The notes under the pieces were generated by a model. It searched no databases. It had not been told where the DNA came from and worked only from the letters and a program-made list of their open reading frames with translations. From Bacteroidota bacterium (GTDB lineage: Bacteria; Bacteroidota; Bacteroidia; Bacteroidales; UBA7960), in contig JAGXRQ010000019.1 of the NCBI GenBank assembly GCA_018335675.1, positions 1 to 64,000 on the forward strand: a stretch of DNA of 64,000 bases, read 5' to 3'. Below, piece by piece: positions 45,614-54,237 of this stretch (positions are counted from its first letter, which is position 1; every line of letters begins with the position of its first letter). The position numbers and the translations under genes are program-made.

Positions 45614-47098
45614 ATGAAAGGAAAATCAAAACTGATATTATTAGTCTTTTTCTTATTGATTAAGCTAAATGCATATTCTCAAAGGGTATTAACATTAGAA
45701 GAGACAGTGTCTTTAGCGATTGAACATAATCTGGGAATAAAAATTTCAAAGGAATATTCCGGCGCAGCAACTGCAATTAGAAAAGCATCTTATACAAAGT
45801 TTTTTCCTAGCATAGATATTACAGCAAATTATACAAGACTTAACAAGCAATTTAATTTTCTTCAGGATGATATGCTGTTGCCTGTAATTCCAATTAGCGC
45901 GATTGACCCTATTACCGGAGAGGTTGACCCAAACAGATTGTTCGACCCGGAAATCACTCCTCCTCCAACCGGGGTTGTATTTAAACCAAATTCTAATGAA
46001 TATTATACAGATATGTACGGCAATCCTGTTTTTTACAGGTATATGTGGTTGCCTCAAAACATGGCAAATATTGGGAAGAAAAACACTTATATTGCAAATG
46101 TTGGTCTTATTCAGCCAATCTTTACAGGAGGGAAAATTAAAGCTCAGTATAATATTGCTAAATATTTTGAAAGTATAGCCGACAATGAAAGCAAATTAAA
46201 AGTTGCTGAAACTATTATTGAAACTAAGGAATTGTTCTACACCCTGCTTAGTTTACAGGAAAAGGTTCAATTAGCTGAGAAATACAAAGAGATGCTTGAA
46301 AAACTGTCTGTTGATGTTGAAAATTACTTTGAGGAAGGGTTTATTTTGCATAATGATTTGCTGAGGGTAAGGGTAAAGTTAAATGAAGCTGCACTTCTTC
46401 TTTTGAAAGCTAATAATGGCGTTAGCTTGGCCTCTGCAGCATTGAACAGAAATCTTGGATTGCCTCTTGGTGAAAAAATTATTGTAAGCCACGATCTTAT
46501 AGTATCAGATATGTTTTCATCAATAGATAATTTAGTTGAAGAAGCATTGCAAAATCGTTCGGAGTTGGCTATGGCAAATGATTTTGTCGGCATTTCTCAA
46601 TCATCCGAGAAAATGGCCAAAGCAAGGTATTATCCTGATGTGATATTTTCTGCTAATTACTTTTTCGCAAATCCAAACCCATACAGGGGCTTTGCCGATG
46701 AGTTTGGCCACGATTATGCTTTAGGCATCACTATGAAAATACCTGTATATGATTGGAATGAAAAAGGTCATGTTCTTCAGGCAGTGCGACACGGGAAAAA
46801 TGCAATGGAGCTGAAACGACAAGATGCAGCAAAACTAATTGAGCTTGAGGTAACAAAGCTTTTCTTTGAAATGAGCGAAGCAGCTGCAAGTGTATATCTA
46901 ACCGAAAGCTCGTATAATAAAGCTCTTGAGAATTTGCAATTTGCTGAAAGTAAATTTGAGGAGGGAACAGTTACTTCTTCAACTTTATTGGAAGCACAAA
47001 CTTTATACAAACAGGCTTTTACTGATTATATTGAAGCTAAAGCTAATTATCAGCTTTCAATTGCGAAAATGAATAAAGCTTTGGGTAGAATGCCTTAG
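45614..47098 (+). CDS. TolC-family outer membrane efflux protein
   Basis: The 494-residue protein has a signal peptide (LILLVFFLLIKLNAYSQ). The OEP repeat pair starts with VLTLEETVSLAIEHNLGIKI and the second copy follows SSIDNLVEEALQNRSELAMAND. Long helices and the ending TLYKQAFTDYIEAKANYQLSIAKMNKALG (landmark region near residue 460-490) are typical of TolC proteins. It should form the outer-membrane duct of the RND pump encoded downstream. About 300 bases of tandem repeat separate it from the adaptor gene, which is unusual for such an operon. Confidence 0.94.
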   Translation: MKGKSKLILLVFFLLIKLNAYSQRVLTLEETVSLAIEHNLGIKISKEYSGAATAIRKASYTKFFPSIDITANYTRLNKQFNFLQDDMLLPVIPISAIDPITGEVDPNRLFDPEITPPPTGVVFKPNSNEYYTDMYGNPVFYRYMWLPQNMANIGKKNTYIANVGLIQPIFTGGKIKAQYNIAKYFESIADNESKLKVAETIIETKELFYTLLSLQEKVQLAEKYKEMLEKLSVDVENYFEEGFILHNDLLRVRVKLNEAALLLLKANNGVSLASAALNRNLGLPLGEKIIVSHDLIVSDMFSSIDNLVEEALQNRSELAMANDFVGISQSSEKMAKARYYPDVIFSANYFFANPNPYRGFADEFGHDYALGITMKIPVYDWNEKGHVLQAVRHGKNAMELKRQDAAKLIELEVTKLFFEMSEAAASVYLTESSYNKALENLQFAESKFEEGTVTSSTLLEAQTLYKQAFTDYIEAKANYQLSIAKMNKALGRMP

Positions 47099-47116
47099 GA
47101 TGGGGAGGAGTAGGGG

Positions 47117-47222
47117 TTGGGGTATCGGGTGTAAGGTGTAAGGTGTAAGGTGTAAGGTATAAGGTATAAGGTATAAGGGTATAAGGGTATAAGGTATAAG
47201 TATAAGGTATAAGGGTATTTGG
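47117..47222 (+). repeat. Tandem heptamers, GGTGTAA/GGTATAA type, inside the efflux operon
   Basis: Units of GGTGTAA (four) then GGTATAA (several), with some GGGTATAA octamers, fill this stretch. It begins 19 bases after the tolC-like stop codon and is G-rich on the coding strand. Confidence 0.95.
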
Positions 47223-47234
47223 TATGCCGTCGTC

Positions 47235-47261
47235 AGCTCCCCCTTTAGGGGGCCGGGGGGG
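47235..47261 (-). repeat. CCCCCTAAAGGGGG dispersed palindromic element
   Basis: CTCCCCCTTTAGGGGG with flanking GGCCGGGGGG is the reverse complement of the element at 59809-59838 and related to 52336-52357. It sits between two heptamer tracts. Confidence 0.85.
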
Positions 47262-47269
47262 TAAGAAAG

Positions 47270-47328
47270 TTAGGTGTTAGGTGTCGGGTATAAGGTATAG
47301 GGGTATAAGGGTATAGGGGTATAGGGTT
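47270..47328 (+). repeat. Second heptamer/octamer tract inside the efflux operon
   Basis: GGTGTTA, GGTGTCGG, then GTATAAG- and GTATAGG-type units of 7-8 bases continue to about 47328. The 19-mer TTAAGATTGAAGATTTATT at 47365-47383 follows; it also occurs at 223-241. The adaptor start codon is at 47398. Confidence 0.9.
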
Positions 47329-47397
47329 TTAGCTTGTAGTTTGGGTTGGGGGGTGAGTAGGATGTTAAGATTGAAGATTTATTTAAAAAAATAAAGT

Positions 47398-48417
47398 ATG
47401 AGAACATTAAAGATTTTTATTCCATGTGTTTTGTTTCTTATTTCGTGTGGAAATAATAATGAAAAAGTTTCTGTTGCAGAAGAAGGCGTGAATGTTACTG
47501 TATTTCAAGCTGAGAGAAGATACCATAGGGAGGTGTTTGAATATTCCGCTACTTTGAAGCCATTCAGAGAAGCCAATCTTGGGGCTACAATACCCGGTAA
47601 GGTTGAAAAAATCCGAATTCCGAAAGGAAACTTTGTAAAGGAGGGAGAAATTGTTGTTGAAATGTCGGCTGAAGTATTGTTGATGGCACAAATAGAAAAA
47701 GACGCAATAGAAAAAGACTACAACAGGGTTGCAAGGTTAAAGGAAAAAGGTTCAGTTACTCAGCAGGATTACGACCATGTGTTGGCAAAATATGAAGCAT
47801 CAAAATCAAAGGTTGAGCTTTTTGAAAACAACACAAGGATAAGGGCTCCTTTTTCCGGTATAATTGCCGATTATCTGGTGAAAGAAGGTGAAAACTTTAT
47901 GTTTTCTCCCGGCTTTGACATTGGATTGTCTCATACAAGCGGCATTGTTAGGCTAGTGCAGGTAAATCCATTAATTGCATCATTCAACGTGAATGAAAAG
48001 GATATTAGGCATTTTAAAAAGGGCATGAATGCAGAAATTTGGCTTGATGCTTTTCCCGGTGAAAAATTCAAATCTGAAATAATACAGGTTGGGCCATTGG
48101 TTTCAACCTTATCCAGAACAGCTGAGGTTCAGATACAGCTTCCTAATAATGATGGCAAGCTTATGCCGGGAATGTATGCAAGAGTTAAAGTAGAATTACC
48201 CGGCGATACTCTTGTGTTTGTTCCTCGTCATGCTGTTTTAGAATCTGATTTAGGTTTTTATGTTTGGGTTGTTAAAGATAAAAAAGCACAAAAGAAAATT
48301 GTTGTGCCTTTGCTTACAAAACATGGATACACCGCGATAGAAAACATTCTGGAAGGGGAAAATATTGTTGTTGCCGGGATAAACAGGCTTTCAGAAGGAA
48401 TACAAATTAACGAATAA
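47398..48417 (+). CDS. RND efflux periplasmic adaptor (membrane fusion protein)
   Basis: The 339-residue protein has a lipobox (VLFLISC, Cys17), so it is a lipid-anchored adaptor of the AcrA/HlyD group. The first barrel-sandwich half is SATLKPFREANLGATIPGKV, followed by a short helical hairpin (KDYNRVARLKEKGSVTQQDYD as landmark, residues about 102-125). The lipoyl half continues with NTRIRAPFSGIIADYLVKEG. A beta-barrel domain and membrane-proximal domain end the protein. It links the RND permease to the TolC-like duct. It is 11 bases before the permease gene. Confidence 0.94.
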   Translation: MRTLKIFIPCVLFLISCGNNNEKVSVAEEGVNVTVFQAERRYHREVFEYSATLKPFREANLGATIPGKVEKIRIPKGNFVKEGEIVVEMSAEVLLMAQIEKDAIEKDYNRVARLKEKGSVTQQDYDHVLAKYEASKSKVELFENNTRIRAPFSGIIADYLVKEGENFMFSPGFDIGLSHTSGIVRLVQVNPLIASFNVNEKDIRHFKKGMNAEIWLDAFPGEKFKSEIIQVGPLVSTLSRTAEVQIQLPNNDGKLMPGMYARVKVELPGDTLVFVPRHAVLESDLGFYVWVVKDKKAQKKIVVPLLTKHGYTAIENILEGENIVVAGINRLSEGIQINE

Positions 48418-48428
48418 TAGAATAAGAT

Positions 48429-51400
48429 ATGAAGCTTCCAACGCTGGGTGTGCAACATCCTGTTATGACTATAATGTTGTTTTTGGGCTTGTTCCTATTT
48501 GGAGCCCTGGCCTACCAAATGTTGCCTAGAGATGTGCTTCCCGATATTGAAATGCCTGTACTTACGGTAGTAACTATTTATCCCGGTGCTTCGGCCGGTG
48601 ATGTTGAGCAACAAGTTACAAAAGTGCTGGAAACTACTCTGGCCGGTATATCTAATCTTACAAGCATAACTTCTCAGTCAAAGGAAAATGTTTCTTTTAT
48701 CTCGCTTCAGTTCGACTGGGGAAGCGATCTTGATGAGAAAGCAAATGCTGCCAGAGATATGCTTGAGTTTGGACAAAGATATCTTCCTGCTGAGGCTCAA
48801 AAGCCAATTTTGATGAGAATTAACAGTGATTTGTTCCCTGTTGTGATTTATGGTATAAATGCTGATGAAAGTTATAATGATTTAGGAAGAATTGTTGATC
48901 AGGATATCTCTAATGCTCTTAGAAGGGCTGATGGAGTAGGAGCATTGCTTATCCTGGGGAAAATTAAAAAACAACTTCAGGTTGAATTGGATCCTTTTAA
49001 ATTGAAAGCATACAATTTATCGGCTGCACAGGTTTTGGCAGCTTTGAAAACAGAGAATGTTAGCATTCCGGCAGGTAATATGGTTGTTGGATTCGACGAC
49101 CTTGCAGTTACAGTGCCGGGTGAGTTCCTTAGTATTGACGATTTAGAAAATACTCCCATAAGTTCATTAACCGGTACAACAATTTATCTTAAAGATATTG
49201 CAACGATAAAGCCAGGCATCAGGGATAAACACGAAGTAGCGCGTTTAGATGGATTGCCGGGTATTGGTATTTTTGTTCAAAAACAGGCAGGTGCCAATAC
49301 TTTGGAAGTGGTTAATGCTGTTAGAAAACAACTTGAAATAATTAAACCCAATCTTCCGGCAGATGTAACCATTGAAGAGCTTATGGATAACTCTGAGCTT
49401 GTCGTTTTTACCCTGAGAAATCTTAACAACACTATTTTTTATGTTGCAATTTTTGTAATTATTGTTGTGATTTTCTTTCTTAGAAAACTTCGCTCAAGTT
49501 TGATAATAATTCTAACAATCCCATTCTCTCTGATAGTGGCGTTTATCTTTATGTATATAAGCGGCTATTCTGTTAATATTTTTTCTTTAATGTCGCTTGC
49601 AATTGCTTTGGGAATGGTTATAGATAACGCAATTGTTGTATTTGAAAATATTAGTAAACACATCGAAAAAGGTGTTCCTCCAAAACAAGCTGCACTTTTT
49701 GGAACTCGTGAAATGGGAGGTGCTATCACAGCTGCGACTCTTACAACTATTGCCGTGTTTTTCCCTTTGTTGTTTCTGGATGGTATTGTTGGTATAATGT
49801 TTCGTCAATTGGCTGTTATTACTGCCATAACCTTACTTGCATCTTTGTTTACTGCGCTAACTCTTACTCCTATGCTTAGCTCGATTATGATAAAACAAAG
49901 TGTCGTTTCTAATAAGAGCAATAAATTTTATAACTATAGCGAGAAAATTTTCATTAAACTTGAAGATATTTATTATTCATCCTTAAAAGCCGCACTCAAC
50001 AATAGATTGCTAACAGTGATTATCTCTCTGGTAATATTTGGCAGCTCTTTATTACTTACAAGGCTAATAGGCACAGATTATATTCCTGATTTTGATGCGG
50101 GAGATTTAAGCGCTGTTGTGGAAACAAGAATAGGTGCAAGCACTGAAGAGACTCTAAAGCTTACAGATAAGATTGAAAATATATTTCGAGATGAAGTTCA
50201 TGAAATAAAAAGTTTGTACAGTTTAACCGGGCAAAGTGAAGATGGAATACTTAGCTCTGTTGGTTTTAGAGAGGGTAAGAATGTTACAACTGTTTTTGCT
50301 CGTATTGTCCAGCCGGAAGAAAGAACCAGAACGTCTGCCGAAATAGCTGAAGTGTTAAGAGCTAGAATTGCTGAACTTCCTGAAGTAGAAGATTATGTGG
50401 TTAGTGGAGGGAGTTTGCTTTCTGCTGCTGTGCTTGGAAATATTCGCCCTATTGAATTGAAAATTATTGGTACTGATATAGATGAGCTCAACCGTCTCGC
50501 TATTCTTGTGCAAGACTCAATGTTAGCTACAGGCGTTTTTGCAAATATTCAAAGCACTGTGGATAGAGGCAAGCCCGAACTTAGGATAGATATAGACAGA
50601 AAGAAAGCTTCTCTTCTAGGATTAAATACTGCAATGCTTTCTCTTCAACTTCGACAAAGTTTATACGGTGCTTCGGCAGGTACTATGAAAGTTAATAATG
50701 AAGATGTACAGATTTGGGTAAGATACGATAGGAAGTTTGCTTCTTCTCCGGAAGATATTGAGAATGTAATGCTACTCACTCTTAATGGGATGCAGGTACC
50801 TTTAAGAATGGTTGCAAATATTAATGATGGCAGAGGTGTTTTGGAAATAAGAAGAGAAAATCAGCAAAGGGTTGTTTATATAAAGGCTGAACCTAAAGAT
50901 GTTTCATTAGGTGGGGCAACAGAAGTGTTGAAAAATCTTATCAATAATATTGATGTTCCGGAAACAATTACAACAGAATTTGGTGGCCAGGTTTCTGAGC
51001 AATCGCAGTCTTTTCGCAGTCTTTACATTATGTTTGTAATTGGTCTTGTGCTTGTATTTATGGTAATGGCGTCGCAGTTTGAATCTATCAAAAATCCTTT
51101 TATTATCATCTTTACTATTCCGCTTTCAATCACAGGTGTAATCATAGCTTTCTATATTACGGGGTTAACTCTCAGTGCAGTTACTTTCCTTGGTATTATA
51201 ATGCTGCTAGGTATTGTTGTAAATAATGGAATTGTGATTGTTGATTATACTAATTTGCTTAGGTCAAGAGGGCTTAAAGTTAGAGAAGCTATTGTTGATG
51301 CCGGCAGAAGCAGGTTGAGACCTGTGTTGATGACTTCGTTTACAACTATGCTGGGAATGTTGCCAATGGCGGTGAGTAGGGGAGTAGGTTCAGAAATTTG

Positions 51401-51500
51401 GTCTCCGCTTGGTGTTACAATCATTGGCGGGATGTTTGTCTCAACAATGATTACTCTGATATTAATTCCTGTTATTTATTCTTATTTCAATAAGGATTAA
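48429..51500 (+). CDS. RND-family efflux permease (AcrB/MdtBC-type)
   Basis: The 1023-residue protein has the twelve-helix RND topology with two large periplasmic loops. The N-terminal helix is followed by MLPRDVLPDIEMPVLTVVT. The proton-relay helix 4 reads IALGMVIDNAIVVFENISKH, which has Asp-Asn where AcrB has Asp-Asp. Helix 10-11 reads LGIIMLLGIVVNNGIVIVDY. A KPFI-like FESIKNPFIIIFTIPLS segment precedes it. It should export hydrophobic compounds by proton antiport. The stop overlaps the end of the minus-strand yggS gene by 4 bases. Confidence 0.95.
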   Translation: MKLPTLGVQHPVMTIMLFLGLFLFGALAYQMLPRDVLPDIEMPVLTVVTIYPGASAGDVEQQVTKVLETTLAGISNLTSITSQSKENVSFISLQFDWGSDLDEKANAARDMLEFGQRYLPAEAQKPILMRINSDLFPVVIYGINADESYNDLGRIVDQDISNALRRADGVGALLILGKIKKQLQVELDPFKLKAYNLSAAQVLAALKTENVSIPAGNMVVGFDDLAVTVPGEFLSIDDLENTPISSLTGTTIYLKDIATIKPGIRDKHEVARLDGLPGIGIFVQKQAGANTLEVVNAVRKQLEIIKPNLPADVTIEELMDNSELVVFTLRNLNNTIFYVAIFVIIVVIFFLRKLRSSLIIILTIPFSLIVAFIFMYISGYSVNIFSLMSLAIALGMVIDNAIVVFENISKHIEKGVPPKQAALFGTREMGGAITAATLTTIAVFFPLLFLDGIVGIMFRQLAVITAITLLASLFTALTLTPMLSSIMIKQSVVSNKSNKFYNYSEKIFIKLEDIYYSSLKAALNNRLLTVIISLVIFGSSLLLTRLIGTDYIPDFDAGDLSAVVETRIGASTEETLKLTDKIENIFRDEVHEIKSLYSLTGQSEDGILSSVGFREGKNVTTVFARIVQPEERTRTSAEIAEVLRARIAELPEVEDYVVSGGSLLSAAVLGNIRPIELKIIGTDIDELNRLAILVQDSMLATGVFANIQSTVDRGKPELRIDIDRKKASLLGLNTAMLSLQLRQSLYGASAGTMKVNNEDVQIWVRYDRKFASSPEDIENVMLLTLNGMQVPLRMVANINDGRGVLEIRRENQQRVVYIKAEPKDVSLGGATEVLKNLINNIDVPETITTEFGGQVSEQSQSFRSLYIMFVIGLVLVFMVMASQFESIKNPFIIIFTIPLSITGVIIAFYITGLTLSAVTFLGIIMLLGIVVNNGIVIVDYTNLLRSRGLKVREAIVDAGRSRLRPVLMTSFTTMLGMLPMAVSRGVGSEIWSPLGVTIIGGMFVSTMITLILIPVIYSYFNKD

Positions 51501-52153
51501 TGTCTTTCTCCAAAAATGGCTGTTCCTATTCTTACCATTGTTGAGCCTTCTTCAATGGCAATCTTATAATCATCTGTCATGCCTATTGATAGCTCCTTGA
51601 AAATAAGACTGTCTTTAAAGAATTTCTGCTTTATCGATTGGAATGTATTATAAAGACCCGCAAACTCTTTCCTGACTTGATTATGATCGTCGGTAAATGT
51701 TGCCATGCCCATTAGTCCGCATATTCTGGCGTTTTTCAAAGTTTTGAATTCAGGGTCATTAAGTAAACTTTCCAATTCCATTATATCCATCCCAAACTTA
51801 GTCTCTTCTTCTGCTATATGCATTTGCAAAAGACAATCAATAGTCCTGTTGTTTTTTAATGCTTGTTTATTAATTTCTTTAAGAAGTTTCAGGCTGTCAA
51901 CTGAATGAATCATCGAAACAAATGGAGCAATATATTTTACTTTGTTTGTTTGTAAATGACCAACTAAGTGCCAATGAATGTCTTTTGGAAGGTCGTTGAA
52001 TTTCGGGACCAGCTCTTGAACTTTATTTTCTCCAAAAAGCCTGTGTCCGCAGTTGTAAACCTCCATTATCTCTGCTTCTGTCTTCGTTTTGCTTATAACG
52101 ATGAGTTTAAGCGCAGCAGGAATGTTGTCGAAGATTGTTTTGAAGTTGTTCAT
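51497..52153 (-). CDS. YggS-family pyridoxal phosphate homeostasis protein
   Basis: The true start is the ATG at 52153, because the longer frame from 52279 runs through the TCCTGAG heptamers (TQDLGLRTQDLGLG). From there the 218-residue protein is a fold-type III PLP-binding protein without known catalytic activity, which keeps PLP levels balanced. The PLP Lys is Lys22 in LIVISKTKT. The family blocks FGENKVQELVPKF, WHLVGHLQTNKVKYI, IHSVDSLKLL and LSIGMTDDYKIAIEEGSTMVRIGTAIFG are all present (separate motifs). The heptamer array begins only about 10 bases upstream of the start codon, leaving little room for a promoter. Confidence 0.95.
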   Translation of the reverse strand: MNNFKTIFDNIPAALKLIVISKTKTEAEIMEVYNCGHRLFGENKVQELVPKFNDLPKDIHWHLVGHLQTNKVKYIAPFVSMIHSVDSLKLLKEINKQALKNNRTIDCLLQMHIAEEETKFGMDIMELESLLNDPEFKTLKNARICGLMGMATFTDDHNQVRKEFAGLYNTFQSIKQKFFKDSLIFKELSIGMTDDYKIAIEEGSTMVRIGTAIFGERH

Positions 52154-52162
52154 GGTTTTAAG

Positions 52163-52218
52163 TCCTGAGTCCTGAGTCCCAAGTCCCAAGTCCTGAGTCC
52201 TGAGTCCTAAGTCCTGAG
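52163..52218 (-). repeat. Heptamer array, arm 1 of a large inverted repeat (8 units)
   Basis: Eight 7-base units made of TCCTGAG (a), TCCCAAG (b) and TCCTAAG (c) occur in the order a a b b a a c a. The last five units (52184-52218) are repeated exactly, as reverse complement, at 52371-52405. Confidence 0.98.
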
Positions 52219-52266
52219 TTTTGTTTATAATGTATATTTGTGTCTTCAGCAAAGTTACAAAGAATT

Positions 52267-52325
52267 TCAATCTCCACAATCAGAACAATCCATACAATCT
52301 TGACAATCTTGACAATCTTGGCAAT
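52267..52325. repeat. Tandem nonamers, ACAATCTTG type
   Basis: Units ACAATCAGA, ACAATCCAT, three ACAATCTTG and GCAATCTCA recur every 9 bases. They lie in the loop between the two heptamer arms. Confidence 0.92.
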
Positions 52326-52335
52326 CTCATCGATT

Positions 52336-52357
52336 CCCTAGAAGGGGGAACTGCAAA
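52336..52357 (+). repeat. CCCCCTAAAGGGGG-type dispersed element, degenerate copy
   Basis: CCCTAGAAGGGGGAACTGC resembles the better copy at 59809-59838 and continues with the same GCAAA flank. Confidence 0.7.
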
Positions 52358-52370
52358 AATTTATACTCGA

Positions 52371-52443
52371 CTCAGGACTTAGGACTCAGGACTCAGGACT
52401 TGGGACTTAGGACTTAGGACTCAGGACTTGGGACTCAGGACTT
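52371..52443 (+). repeat. Heptamer array, arm 2 of the inverted repeat (10 units)
   Basis: Units CTCAGGA, CTTAGGA and CTTGGGA continue for ten repeats. Read on the minus strand the order is a b a c c b a a c a, using the code of arm 1. The first 35 bases (52371-52405) match arm 1 perfectly, and the first 56 with two mismatches. Confidence 0.98.
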
Positions 52444-52468
52444 TTTTCAATCCTCTTGGGTACATTAC

Positions 52469-52867
52469 CTAATTCTTCTTCCCCTTCTGCCTCTGTTTTA
52501 GCATACAAGCACATTCGCCACTTAGTCTTTCGTTGATGTTGTGAATAAATGGCATTCCGCCTTTTTCCCATTCAACAAAACCTCCTCCAAGAATGAAAAT
52601 CTTTGAAAAGCCTTTTCTCAACATTATTACACTGGCATCTCTACAATTTATTCCTGTTGAATCGGCAATAATATATGTGTCTTCTTTTGAAAGATCAGAT
52701 AGTTTTTCTTCTAATTCCTCGAAAGGCACATTGATGTTTTTGGCAACATCAAAATACTTATATGCATGAAGGTATTCGTCACGAATATCAAGCATTATTG
52801 CTCCTTTTTCGCACAACGATAAAGCCTCTTTTGGGGTGAGACTTTGTATTTTTGGTTTATTATCCAT
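52469..52867 (-). CDS. Rhodanese-like domain protein
   Basis: The 132-residue protein is a single rhodanese domain with the active Cys at about residue 75 (TGINCRDAS). It has the preceding IMLDIRDEYLHAYKYF and following GGGFVEWEKGGMPF blocks. Rhodanese domains carry a persulfide on Cys and act in sulfur transfer or thiol redox chemistry. The tail is Lys-rich with a CACM pair (SGECACMLKQRQKGKK), which may bind metal. It is the last gene of the thiol/metalloid operon, 12 bases after the permease. Confidence 0.9.
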   Translation of the reverse strand: MDNKPKIQSLTPKEALSLCEKGAIMLDIRDEYLHAYKYFDVAKNINVPFEELEEKLSDLSKEDTYIIADSTGINCRDASVIMLRKGFSKIFILGGGFVEWEKGGMPFIHNINERLSGECACMLKQRQKGKKN

Positions 52868-52879
52868 GTTGATGAATTA

Positions 52880-54226
52880 TTATCCAAAGAAATACCCATA
52901 AAATAATCCGGCAAGAGTTGACATTATAACAACTAAAACTACATAAACCAATGTCTTTTTAGTTCCCATTACGCTTCTTATAACAAGCATATTTGGCAAT
53001 GATAATGCCGGGCCTGATAGTAATAGAGCTAGTGCCGGTCCTTTTCCCATGCCCGATGCAATTAGTCCTTGCAAAATAGGCACTTCTGTTAGTGTTGCAA
53101 AATACATGAAAGCACCAATTATAGAGGCATAGAAATTCGAAGCTACTGAGTTTCCTCCTACAAGCCATTCTACCCATTCATTAGGTACTACACCCTGAAT
53201 AGAAATACCATCGTGGTGTGAGCCTAATAAAAATCCTGCTATTACGACACCAATAGCAAGTAAAGGCATTATCTGCTTAGCAAAATCCCAGGATGCTATT
53301 GTCCATTGTTTATTATCTTCATCTGTTTTATCATAAAGTGTGATAAAACTTAATGAAGCAATTGCAACCAACATTGGAACTATAGGTGCAAGTGTGGCAT
53401 TGGCAATGAAGTTTGCTGCTAAAAATCCTGAAATGGCAGTTACTATTACTCCCCCTGCAACTAAGTACCATTTTATCTTCAAAATATAAATCAATGAATA
53501 AACTAAAAACATTGACAAAATCGAAGTTATATGCCATTTGTATGACCATATATAAAACCATGTACTTGAAGTATCGTCTGCGACAGGTTTTCCCCAGTTG
53601 GCAAAAACAAGGATTAACACAAGTGTGAAAAAGTGCAAGGAAGTTTGCCACAATGGTCGTTTTTCAGGAGGAGCAACGATGTTCATCTGCTCTTCTTTCT
53701 TTACCTTTTCTTCTTTTCTGTATATTACAGACATTATCAATCCAATAACAACACTAAAAACCACTGCACCAATAATTCTTGCAACTCCCATTTCAAAACC
53801 AAGAATCCTTGCAGTAAGTATTATAGCTAGAATATTAATTGCCGGTCCTGAATAAAGGAATGCCACCGCCGGTCCTAATCCGGCACCACGCTTATGAATA
53901 CTGGAAAATAATGGAAGAATTGTGCATGAGCAAACGGCAAGTATTGTTCCCGACACAGAAGCAATTGTGTACGACATCCATTTGTTTGCATTTGCACCAA
54001 AATACTTTAGAACGGAGCCCTGGCTCACAAATACAGCTATTACACCTGCAATAAAAAACGCCGGCAATAAGCATAATACCACGTGTTCTCTGGCGTACCA
54101 CTTAACTAAATCTAGTGTTGCAACAATAGCAGTATTGAATCTGGCACTTTCCAATGGCAGGAAAAATGCAGCAGCAAATACTACAAGTATCCAAAACAGT
54201 ATTTTGAGTTCTTTCCTTACTTCCAT
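52880..54226 (-). CDS. DUF318-family permease (SO_0444/ArsP-like metal or metalloid exporter)
   Basis: The 448-residue protein has about ten membrane segments. The family motif is in helix 3: VSGTILAVCSCTILPLFSSI. It is followed by LGPAVAFLYSGPAINILA, and the second half has a mirrored GPALALLLSGPALSLPN. Such permeases (UPF0718/DUF318) export metals or metalloids such as trivalent organoarsenicals or Cu/Zn. The Cys pair in VCSCT is likely important for soft metal binding. The location after ArsG- and ArsF-like genes supports a metalloid or thiol-reactive substrate. The exact ion is not readable. Confidence 0.87.
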   Translation of the reverse strand: MEVRKELKILFWILVVFAAAFFLPLESARFNTAIVATLDLVKWYAREHVVLCLLPAFFIAGVIAVFVSQGSVLKYFGANANKWMSYTIASVSGTILAVCSCTILPLFSSIHKRGAGLGPAVAFLYSGPAINILAIILTARILGFEMGVARIIGAVVFSVVIGLIMSVIYRKEEKVKKEEQMNIVAPPEKRPLWQTSLHFFTLVLILVFANWGKPVADDTSSTWFYIWSYKWHITSILSMFLVYSLIYILKIKWYLVAGGVIVTAISGFLAANFIANATLAPIVPMLVAIASLSFITLYDKTDEDNKQWTIASWDFAKQIMPLLAIGVVIAGFLLGSHHDGISIQGVVPNEWVEWLVGGNSVASNFYASIIGAFMYFATLTEVPILQGLIASGMGKGPALALLLSGPALSLPNMLVIRSVMGTKKTLVYVVLVVIMSTLAGLFYGYFFG

Positions 54227-54237
54227 AATCTATTCAT

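Noticed and set aside
52154-52279. N-terminal extension of YggS (TQDLGLR repeats)
   Set aside because: It is translation of the TCCTGAG heptamers; the family start fits the ATG at 52153.
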